A DNA stretch of 64,000 nucleotides from Bacteroidota bacterium. GTDB lineage: Bacteria; Bacteroidota; Bacteroidia; Cytophagales; Cyclobacteriaceae. Positions 53,888-61,874 of the stretch are shown here, piece after piece. The notes beneath the pieces are model-generated. The model saw only the letters and a list, made by a program, of their open reading frames with translations. It was not told where the DNA came from and searched no databases. Position 1 is the first letter of the stretch. Each line of letters begins with the position of its first letter. The DNA lies in the NCBI GenBank assembly GCA_023417065.1, contig JAEZGH010000092.1, positions 34,635-98,634 on the forward strand, in the 5' to 3' direction. The translations under genes were made by a program, and so were the position numbers.

Positions 53888-54103
53888 TTAATTGTTGCCT
53901 ATATTTTTGATCGACGTCAGTTCATTTTTCAATTCTACCAATGAGATGATTATATCGTCAAGGTCGGCTTCGTCAATCTCGAGGTAATTTGTTTCCTCAG
54001 GAACGTCGTGATTGTCTACCTGAAGGGTGATTGACTGCTTGACATAATCAAGATAAAACTCAAATCCTACTCCTTCCTTGTCATAAAATTTAAGTGCTCT
54101 CAT
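53888..54103 (-). CDS. Small acidic protein (71 residues), unknown
   Basis: A short protein that starts MRALKFYDKEGVGFEFYLDY and has an acidic middle (EETNYLEIDEADLDDIIISL). It is predicted soluble, with a beta-then-helix order. It has its own ATG, is followed by a terminator, and no overlapping gene competes with it. I do not recognise the family. It lies on the same strand as the A2M/receptor pair, 113 bases downstream of the A2M stop codon, so it could be read through from that operon. Confidence 0.65.
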   Translation of the reverse strand: MRALKFYDKEGVGFEFYLDYVKQSITLQVDNHDVPEETNYLEIDEADLDDIIISLVELKNELTSIKNIGNN

Positions 54104-54216
54104 AGTGTTGTATTTTTTCTATGAAGGTACGGTGTGGCCGAAAAATGTCTTGCGTTTTTGTCCACAACCGATTCACAAAATTGCTGTGCATAACTTTTTT
54201 CCACCAAACGGCTTCG

Positions 54217-57200
54217 TTAAATTACCTTTATTGCCAGGCCGTCCGTCCACTTTTTGAATTCATTAGTGTAGTATAAATAGGCTGAGCTGGCCGATCCAAC
54301 GAAACTGCCTTGCAATTCGGCCTTCAGATCAAGATTGATGTTTCTGATTTCATTGGGCTGCATTTGTCGGTAGTAAAGAACGAGTTTACCGTCTGTGATT
54401 TCGTAGAAGTCGAACGTACCCTTTTCCTGAAGTTCTTTCAACTGCCACGGTTGAACCGAAAGTCCGGCGGGAATGCCAATACTTGCAAGCGTCATCGATG
54501 CACCTTGGTTGGTTGTATTCCTGAGCCTCACAGCCATTCGGATTGTTTCGTTTAACCGTACCGTTGTTCCGTCGAGCGTTGTCGTCAGATCAATGCTGCA
54601 TTCTTTCGCGGATATTGGTGTTTTCGTATACCACTTCAGGTTCAGGGAATAGGGCAGGGGTTCCGGAGTTCCCTGGAAGTTGATCGTGATCCGCTGCGAT
54701 CCATTGCTGGTTAGCGATTCCGTGAAACGTGTCAACACAATTTCGTCATGGCTTGTCTTCTGATAAGAATGACGTTCCGTTTCTCTTCCGTTAACCAGAA
54801 GCTGAATAGTGCCGGGATGGGAAACCGCCCGCATCAGGTTGGCATATTCGACAAGTGCTTTCAGTGCAAGTACGGTGGACTGAGTCGATCCAAACCCTCC
54901 GTAAGTGCGCTTGGAGATGAGGTAATCAATGCATGGTTTAACCTGCGGTAACTTTTGTCTGCCTGATTTCATCATGGCTATGGCCCAGAGGGCAACGACT
55001 TCATTCGTTAGTGAAATGCCTGCACTTCTTACTACAGAGTGGCTGGCTGTGACCTGGTCGAGTTGATGTAAATCGACGGTCCGCTCGAAATGATGCATCA
55101 GCTTTGCATAGTCGTCCATTTTGTTCAGGTTAAACGCCGTGTTGGCAACCAGTGCGAGCTGGTAAAGGTCTTTACTCTGCCAGGCGGATTCGAGTGCGTA
55201 TTTGTATTCCGTTTCAAGGTCGCCAAAACCTGTCTCGGATAACGCATATGTAATGTAGGCATTGGATACGTATCCTGATGGACGCGAAAAGTCATCGAGA
55301 CCTTTTTCATAAAGTTTGTAAGTTCCTTTTCCGGTTCGTCTGCTCAGTAACCACTTCCGGGTTCGTTCGATCATTTGTTCGTCTACGTCAGGAAAAACCT
55401 TTTGCATTTCAATGAATTCAAACAGCCCGTAGGCAGTCAGTGCTTCGTGAGAAGGGGGCTTGCCGAACCAATCGAATCCGCCACCCTTCACTTCGAAGGA
55501 CCTCAGGCGGTTATACCCATTCCGGATATACTTCAACGCCCGGGCCTCAATCTCCGGGTTGCTAGTACCAGTGTTTCGCATGAATTGCAACGCCAGAATG
55601 TTTGGAAAGGTAGTGGCTGATGTTTGTTCGAAGCATCCATGGGGTTCGCGGAAGGTAGATTCAACTCCAGTCATCAGATCGCTAAGAATATTTGGATATG
55701 CGGAGAAGCTTCCGCTGAGTGTTCCTTTTTCTGCATCTCGGATATTGAACGTTATATCGCTGTTATGCTTCTGACCGGAGAAGCTCAGTTGCACAGGAAA
55801 TCCAGTCGGCTTAACGTTAATAGAATGTTCTATTGCATCACTGCGGTTTTCTGCGTCAACAACGACCTTTATCGGGAATGTTCCTTCAACGCCTTGTGGA
55901 ATCAGTGTGTAGGTGAATGTTCCAACAGATCCGGGCGCTACAACGATTGATTGTTCCGCCGGTTCAAGTGCACGAATTTCTCCGGGTAACTGTAATTTGA
56001 TCGCAGCCTCTAAAGCGGTTGTTTTTTCATTCCTGATCTGTACAGGAAGCTTCAGGGTATCTTCAAATCCGAGGTAGTCGGGAAGTCGTGTGTCGACAGA
56101 AAACGGAAGCTGTGAATAAAATGTCTCTTCCGCGCGTCCGAGGAGACCATCGGCGGCAAACCCTTCAACAGTCATGCGAAAGGTGGTAATCAGGTCGTTA
56201 CTTCGGAAGGATACTTTGGCGATTCCCTTGTCATTTGTCTTCACGTCAGGATCCCAATATAGCAGGGACTCAAAATTCTTCCGTTCGGCATGCGCAGTAA
56301 TGCGATCCTGATAGAACTCTTTGACAGGGGAAAAGACACGCGGATGTCGGATCGTGTGGATGAAGTTGCTTTTGCGGGCACTGATGGGTACATATCCCCA
56401 ACCAAGGCTGGAACGCGTTGTGATCAGGATTACGCCATTGGCCGCAGCGCCTCCAAATAATGCGCCTGCCTCTGGAGATCTTAAGACGTGTATCGAAGAT
56501 ATATCATTTGGATTGATGAGGCTTGCTACCGAAAAATTGTTATTCGTAGTTGGAATTACCGGTTGTCCATCGATTACGTACAACGGGTCTCCGGAATTCG
56601 CAAAGGAATTGGCTCCCCGAATTCGCACAAGCGACGCTGCGCCTGGATTGCCGGGAGGGGAAACAAATACGCCGGCTACTCTGCCTTGAAGGGCATATTC
56701 AACTGAAGGAAGATTGAACCCCCGGTTATCGACCGTGATCAGTGCGCCAGTCAGCGATTTTTTTTCAACAGCACCATAGCCGATGACGATAACTTCACTC
56801 AGTTCGCTTGCGTCCTGGTCTAACGAGAAATTCAAATTTGTCTGCATGGCGATTGCCCCTGGATCAGCTTTATCTTCAACCTCCACGGCGTTCTCTTCGT
56901 ATGCAATTTCTTGCGGTAGCTCAACGGGAGCGTGGGGATTTTTGTCAGCCAACGTACTCGTGAGCTTTGACTTTTCCTCAAGTTGGATGTTGGTATTTCG
57001 GCCGGCGAGTAGCATCGTCGGTATGGTGGGATCCGTATTCTGAAACATAAACCTTCCGTCGTCTCTTGTTTGAATGGTTAATACTCTCTTCAAATTGCCC
57101 AGTTCCATCAGCGTCACTTCGCCAGCAATCGGATTGCCATTTTTGTCAGTTAACTTTCCATAGATCGTCCGGATCTTTTCGGGCATGGTTACAACTGAAT

Positions 57201-58830
57201 GCTGTTCTTTGCGGACTTCAGACCAGGTAAACCTACGCCAGCCTTGCGTCATTAGAAGGTAGTCCAGGGCAACTGACGCCTTAGGTTCTTTCGCATTAAA
57301 ATAGAAGGACGGTTCTTCAATCTTCCCTCTGACTTCTGAAGACAGATACATATACGACAGCAGGTTGTCCTGGCGGTCGTCGGCAAATGAAATAAGTTGG
57401 TCGTCGGCTACGGCAAGGCTGAGCTTCGCGGGAATGGGGTCGCCGTTTCCATCCGTAGTCCTTATTGTTAACTCAACATTTTCTCCAGGATGGTACTGCT
57501 TCTTTGCGGTCGAAAGGGAAATATTGAGTTGGTGTTTCGATTGAATATACACCAGTCGTTCACATTGCTCCAGACCATGTTCATCGAAAAGTGTGAATAC
57601 ACTGATCCCGGAGGGAAAATCCTTTATTGGAACAGCTATCGTATTGTTGCCCTTTGAAAGGTTTATCGCGGCTGTATACCGGAGGATGCCATGTGAATGT
57701 GCGACCAGATAGGCAGAAGATTTCTGACTTGAATAAATGTTCCATGACACCGACTGATCACTGTGATCATTGAGATTCATACCGAATCCGGAGGGTAGCG
57801 ACTTCGGCAGCAGGTAACGGTTGTTGTTGCCACTGGGCGATGTGATGATTGCAAAGTACTGCTTGCCTGATTGAGGTGTAAAGGAAAAGGCGCCCATCCC
57901 CAGGTGAGAGCTTTTGAATGAACCAACTTGCGAATTGCTTTCATCTACAATCACTCCTTCCACATCAGCGCCTTTTCCAAATTCATTGACTGCCTTAAAG
58001 GCAATTTTCCCTTTAGTGCCGGCAATGGCATACCCGCCTTCAGGGTAAAAGGTCAGATCAATCTTATTCAGTACGATCGGTATGGCTCTTGAGATCGATT
58101 CAGTAAGTCCGCGATGGGTGACTAGCACCTGCAACAGACCATCGGACGAATTCAAGGAATCAGGGAGCGTGAAGCCGATAGTAAGGTTCCCATTCGTATC
58201 GGAGATACTTTCTCTGGTCTGAAAACGTTTCCCTGCAAGGTTTACTACTATTCTGGCTTCTGCATGTGCCACAGGTTCATCTTTGAGGTCGCGAATTTGC
58301 AGTGTTGCAGCGACTGAGTCTGCCGGGCCGTATGCCTTGCGTTCGAAGTCGAGCATGAATAATAAGCGCGGTGTAATGACCTTTTGAACCTGAATCTTTT
58401 TTGCGAATACGGACGAGTCTCCAAAGTTCTGCATCCACCGTGTATATGCCTTGATTTCATAAATTCCGCCTGGGTTGGATTCAGGCAGGGTGAATTCGCC
58501 ATGGGCAGTTCCGCCGCGGATGAGAAGTTCGCGTGTCATTGCCACATTGCCTTTTGGGTCGATAAGATTAACATACAACACGTCACTTGAGCCCATGGGC
58601 GTGTGAGTCGTTCCCGACAACGCAAAGGCGTTAAACCAGATCGTTTCGCCTGGCTTATAGAATGGTTTATCAAGTTGCAGATAAACTTTTTCTGAAGGCA
58701 TCGCCATGTTGTATTTGTCCAGCCTGGAACGCAACGTTTTTATGAATTGTGGATCTTCGCCAAAGCGGAATCCGGCGATGCCCAGGATCGTCACCGTTAT
58801 AAGGGCAATGAGGCATATTCTTGGTTTCAT
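54217..58830 (-). CDS. Alpha-2-macroglobulin with an inserted SusC-type regulatory and plug module
   Basis: A 1537-residue exported protein. The N-terminus is a signal or anchor (ICLIALITVTILGIAGF) with no lipobox Cys. MG2-type domain: about 46-150 (EKVYLQLDKPFYKPGETIWF). More MG-like beta domains run to about 540. A regulatory-like domain lies near 550-615 (IYGKLTDKNGNPIAGEVTLM). A TonB-box-like ELSEVIVIGYG covers about 677-686, and a plug domain runs to about 806 (LQGRVAGVFVSPPG, DPLYVIDGQPVIP, INPDDISSIHVL-like INPNDISSIHVLRS, AANGVILITT). The A2M domain (about 850-930) has RLPDYLGFEDTLKLPVQIRN. The thioester is C1066-F-E-Q1069 in PHGCFEQTSATTFP, and the alpha/alpha toroid follows to about 1370. 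A2Ms trap proteases covalently. The plug insert matches exactly what the upstream receptor lacks. Confidence 0.92.
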   Translation of the reverse strand: MKPRICLIALITVTILGIAGFRFGEDPQFIKTLRSRLDKYNMAMPSEKVYLQLDKPFYKPGETIWFNAFALSGTTHTPMGSSDVLYVNLIDPKGNVAMTRELLIRGGTAHGEFTLPESNPGGIYEIKAYTRWMQNFGDSSVFAKKIQVQKVITPRLLFMLDFERKAYGPADSVAATLQIRDLKDEPVAHAEARIVVNLAGKRFQTRESISDTNGNLTIGFTLPDSLNSSDGLLQVLVTHRGLTESISRAIPIVLNKIDLTFYPEGGYAIAGTKGKIAFKAVNEFGKGADVEGVIVDESNSQVGSFKSSHLGMGAFSFTPQSGKQYFAIITSPSGNNNRYLLPKSLPSGFGMNLNDHSDQSVSWNIYSSQKSSAYLVAHSHGILRYTAAINLSKGNNTIAVPIKDFPSGISVFTLFDEHGLEQCERLVYIQSKHQLNISLSTAKKQYHPGENVELTIRTTDGNGDPIPAKLSLAVADDQLISFADDRQDNLLSYMYLSSEVRGKIEEPSFYFNAKEPKASVALDYLLMTQGWRRFTWSEVRKEQHSVVTMPEKIRTIYGKLTDKNGNPIAGEVTLMELGNLKRVLTIQTRDDGRFMFQNTDPTIPTMLLAGRNTNIQLEEKSKLTSTLADKNPHAPVELPQEIAYEENAVEVEDKADPGAIAMQTNLNFSLDQDASELSEVIVIGYGAVEKKSLTGALITVDNRGFNLPSVEYALQGRVAGVFVSPPGNPGAASLVRIRGANSFANSGDPLYVIDGQPVIPTTNNNFSVASLINPNDISSIHVLRSPEAGALFGGAAANGVILITTRSSLGWGYVPISARKSNFIHTIRHPRVFSPVKEFYQDRITAHAERKNFESLLYWDPDVKTNDKGIAKVSFRSNDLITTFRMTVEGFAADGLLGRAEETFYSQLPFSVDTRLPDYLGFEDTLKLPVQIRNEKTTALEAAIKLQLPGEIRALEPAEQSIVVAPGSVGTFTYTLIPQGVEGTFPIKVVVDAENRSDAIEHSINVKPTGFPVQLSFSGQKHNSDITFNIRDAEKGTLSGSFSAYPNILSDLMTGVESTFREPHGCFEQTSATTFPNILALQFMRNTGTSNPEIEARALKYIRNGYNRLRSFEVKGGGFDWFGKPPSHEALTAYGLFEFIEMQKVFPDVDEQMIERTRKWLLSRRTGKGTYKLYEKGLDDFSRPSGYVSNAYITYALSETGFGDLETEYKYALESAWQSKDLYQLALVANTAFNLNKMDDYAKLMHHFERTVDLHQLDQVTASHSVVRSAGISLTNEVVALWAIAMMKSGRQKLPQVKPCIDYLISKRTYGGFGSTQSTVLALKALVEYANLMRAVSHPGTIQLLVNGRETERHSYQKTSHDEIVLTRFTESLTSNGSQRITINFQGTPEPLPYSLNLKWYTKTPISAKECSIDLTTTLDGTTVRLNETIRMAVRLRNTTNQGASMTLASIGIPAGLSVQPWQLKELQEKGTFDFYEITDGKLVLYYRQMQPNEIRNINLDLKAELQGSFVGSASSAYLYYTNEFKKWTDGLAIKVI

Positions 58831-58833
58831 GAT

Positions 58834-61707
58834 CTATATTTTAAGGGTGATTTGGGCATTGTAGCTGCGTGTAGTCGGACTGTTGAAGAGATCCAGACCG
58901 GTAGTTCCACTGTAACCAAAAAGTGACGATGCCGGGTCGACACCGGAATAGGGGGTTATAAGAATGAGGTTGCGGCCTGTTACTGAAAATCGGATTTCTT
59001 TTATGGTTGAACGCCGTGAAAACGGAACTACATATCCTATCGTAACGTCCTGAAGGCGTATCCACGAGGCGTCTTCGATATAGTCCTCACCAACGCCATC
59101 AAAGCCGTAGCGCGTCCAGCGATTGGCTTCGACTGGCATGGATGGATCGTAAAAGACAACCGGGACGTTATTGCGGTTTCCTTCCGCATTGATGCCGTCA
59201 AAGATATAATCAGTGGTATTTCTGTGTGCCGCTGTTTCAGCAGACATGCCGAGGTAATCGAGTGCAGCCCTCGTGCCATTCCACACGTCGCCACCTTTGC
59301 GGATGTCAATCACAAACGCAAGTGAGAGATTTCTCCACCTGGCCTCAGATGCCCAGCTCACGGTCCAATCTGGATTCGGATCGCCAATCTTTTTCAACGA
59401 TGAATCTTCCAGTGGAAATCCATCCTGGCCAATGATTCGTGCTCCGGTTTCATCCCGTAACCACGAAGTCCCCCAGATTGCCCCTAATGGATTGCCTTTG
59501 GAAATGGCACGCTGAATCGTGCTAAATCCCCCGACCGCGACATAGTTGGTTCCATCTTTCATTTCCTGAACCACGCTTCGGTACAATGACCACGTGAGGG
59601 AGGTATTTATACTCATTTGATTTGCTATATATGGTCTGAAATACTCCAGAATGACAGCTGAACCTTGCGTATTTACCTTCGCCACATTGGTGAGATGAAA
59701 GCCATTGTCAACTGCATGAGGAGCAAGCAGATCATTTGTCGTGTTGTTGAAATAGGTGGCCTTAAGGGAGATGTGGTAGGTGCTACTGACATATAGGCCT
59801 GCTTCATATTTGCTTTCTGTTTCAGGTCGAAGTCCAGGGGCCGGCGTAAGCTCATACTGCTCAAAAAACCGACGATATTGACTGACATCCATTCCTGTGG
59901 ATGCAAATGAGCAGTCGGTGTAAAACAGCGGAGCCTGTCCTGGCGTGCGTGTCGCGCTACCGAAAATCTCCAGCTTTTGGAACCCGGGGATGTACACAAG
60001 TTCGGCCAGGTTTAAGGACAGAGACATCGAAGGGAAAAAATTGGTGTATGCTGACGGGGAGAGGGTATTGCTGAAATACAATTTTGTGCCCGCCTTAAGC
60101 GTCAGTCCGTTCCAGTTATTGTATGAACCGGTGAAGGACAATTCCTGATCTAACCTTGAGCGCGACACACGGCTCATTATGGTTGAGTCGGGACTATTCC
60201 ACGGACTGTCGTGTCCGCCAGCAAAATTGAATGAATCTGTCCGTATTACGTTACGGTGCCAGTGATTCAATTGCCATGTAAGTCCTGCCTTAAATTCATT
60301 GAGATTTGACCATGTCAGTGTCGGCGTTAATGCGAGACTACTATAAGTTTGTTCGTCTGATCGAACGGTGTGCCGACCCTCGGTATAAGCAGCAAATCCA
60401 GCGGGTATGCCATGCGTTATGTGGTTACTTTGTTTGTCAATAGTACCATTCCCATTAATGTTGAAGTGGCTCCTTTTATCACGATAGCTTAAATTGAGGA
60501 AGCCCATGCTTCGACGCATGGTCTCACGGTCGGGAAGGCTATTGACCAATGCAAAGGGATTGTCAACTATTGCCGGAGCAAATGACCTCATCGTACCATG
60601 AGGTGTTAGCCATGCTTCGGCATTTCGCGCTTCCTGACGGATTGTCATTCCATTGCTATTGTCGAAAGTGGGAGGCGTGGACAGTATACTTCCCATGATT
60701 GTCGCGATGTTTGCTCCGCGGTTTAGCAAGGCTCCGCTGGATTGATCGTGTAGAAAATGTGGATTCAACTCGAGCCGCGGCGCAATCATTATTCGTTGCA
60801 GGCGCACTGAAACATTGGTGTGGTTGTATGAACTGTTGGGGATGATACCATTTCGGTCCAGTCGTTCGAGGCTTATAAGTGCGCTGGCAGTTGAAAGCGG
60901 GGCGGTGACAGTAAGCGCATTTTGAAGAGTCCATCCCGTTCGAAAAAATGACAACGGATCATACGTTTTCGCCTGGACACCATTCCCTGTACCTCGTTGC
61001 GTGAGTCTTCCGTTCTGATCGAATGGATAGGCTGAACCGTCAAAGTCAAGATTTCGGATAGGTGGTCCCCATGAAAACGGCGTTCCGGTATCGGGGCCTG
61101 CCCATACATATCTATCGTCATTTGTTAGTCCCTGACTGTATTCCTTCTGGAGGGCAGGCATACCGAAGGCGCGGTCTGCACTGAACGACGTCGTATACTT
61201 CGCGCCAAATGCAGCAACGCGATAATAGGGTTGGTGGTGCCTGAGAATATAATGATTACCAACTTTCCTGATTTTTCGTAACGTTTCTACGTTCGTTAAT
61301 GGGGAACCTTTGTAGGATGGCGTGTTGTCGCGGAGTATTCCGATACCCGGATTGGATGACGCCGAATCGCGGGCAAGAGGCGAGTCCCATCGATGAGAAG
61401 TTGGTTTTGCTATGGCTTTTTTTGGTTTCTCCCTGACCTCGTTCTCTGCAGCGACCAGTACTTCTCTGGTCTTCATTCCGATAAATGAAAATACCAACGT
61501 TGAACCGACGGGAGCATTAATTGAGTAGTAGCCATTCTCGTCGGTAACAGTGCCGATAGTGGTGCCTTTAACTACAATGTTAACCCCAGGCAGCGGTTCA
61601 CCGGTTTCTGACGACGTGAGTGTTCCGGTTATTGTGCGGATCTGTGCAACCCCGTTCGCCCATCCAAAAAGCGTGAGAACGAGCATTAGAGTAGAAATTC
61701 CCTTCAT
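58834..61707 (-). CDS. SusC-like receptor without a plug domain
   Basis: A 957-residue outer-membrane beta-barrel protein. The signal peptide is residues 1-22 (MKGISTLMLVLTLFGWANG). The regulatory-like domain is 27-90 (ITGTLTSSETGEPLPGVNIV). Residues 91-165 are a linker (REKPKKAIAKPTSHRWDSPL and onward) with no TonB box and none of the plug motifs (no VRG, no VDG, no ANGVILITT). The barrel begins near 166 (VAAFGAKYTTSFSADRAFGM), with EYSQG at 189-193 where SusC strand 1 usually ends, and runs through LISLERLDRNGIIPNSSYNH to RSYNAQITLKI. The Met at 61707 was chosen because it gives a proper signal; the frame reaches 61770. No SusD gene is present. It sits upstream of the A2M gene with 3 bases between them, in the same frame. 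Confidence 0.9.
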   Translation of the reverse strand: MKGISTLMLVLTLFGWANGVAQIRTITGTLTSSETGEPLPGVNIVVKGTTIGTVTDENGYYSINAPVGSTLVFSFIGMKTREVLVAAENEVREKPKKAIAKPTSHRWDSPLARDSASSNPGIGILRDNTPSYKGSPLTNVETLRKIRKVGNHYILRHHQPYYRVAAFGAKYTTSFSADRAFGMPALQKEYSQGLTNDDRYVWAGPDTGTPFSWGPPIRNLDFDGSAYPFDQNGRLTQRGTGNGVQAKTYDPLSFFRTGWTLQNALTVTAPLSTASALISLERLDRNGIIPNSSYNHTNVSVRLQRIMIAPRLELNPHFLHDQSSGALLNRGANIATIMGSILSTPPTFDNSNGMTIRQEARNAEAWLTPHGTMRSFAPAIVDNPFALVNSLPDRETMRRSMGFLNLSYRDKRSHFNINGNGTIDKQSNHITHGIPAGFAAYTEGRHTVRSDEQTYSSLALTPTLTWSNLNEFKAGLTWQLNHWHRNVIRTDSFNFAGGHDSPWNSPDSTIMSRVSRSRLDQELSFTGSYNNWNGLTLKAGTKLYFSNTLSPSAYTNFFPSMSLSLNLAELVYIPGFQKLEIFGSATRTPGQAPLFYTDCSFASTGMDVSQYRRFFEQYELTPAPGLRPETESKYEAGLYVSSTYHISLKATYFNNTTNDLLAPHAVDNGFHLTNVAKVNTQGSAVILEYFRPYIANQMSINTSLTWSLYRSVVQEMKDGTNYVAVGGFSTIQRAISKGNPLGAIWGTSWLRDETGARIIGQDGFPLEDSSLKKIGDPNPDWTVSWASEARWRNLSLAFVIDIRKGGDVWNGTRAALDYLGMSAETAAHRNTTDYIFDGINAEGNRNNVPVVFYDPSMPVEANRWTRYGFDGVGEDYIEDASWIRLQDVTIGYVVPFSRRSTIKEIRFSVTGRNLILITPYSGVDPASSLFGYSGTTGLDLFNSPTTRSYNAQITLKI

Positions 61708-61874
61708 AGGCGTGGATTTAGGTTCTGTCCTTATGATGCACGCCCGGCAACAATTCCATAAAACCAGCAAAAAAAAATATGACGTACCGCGCTTTGCGGG
61801 ATTTTAAAAAAAACTTGGCTTTCACATGCAACATTGTGCTGGTCATGCAGTCCTATATCAATAATCATCAGCTT
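61708..61874. other. Divergent promoter region, receptor/A2M operon and permease
   Basis: About 170 bases between opposed genes. No exact TAnnTTTG with a -33 partner was found on either strand. An A-rich tract near 61770-61779 and a weak hairpin near 61788-61800 (CCGC / GCGG) are present. Confidence 0.45.

Noticed and set aside
58834..61707. The plug-less receptor as a pseudogene or truncated SusC
   Set aside because: The frame is intact from signal peptide to barrel end, only the plug is missing internally, and the gene is coupled to an A2M that has one. Decay would more likely leave stops or frameshifts.
54217..61707. Sequencing error that splits one SusC-A2M gene
   Set aside because: Both proteins have their own start, and each has its own signal peptide; the receptor ends with a normal barrel C-terminus. 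One wrong base in the TAG could still join them, so I list the same-frame fact as a finding.
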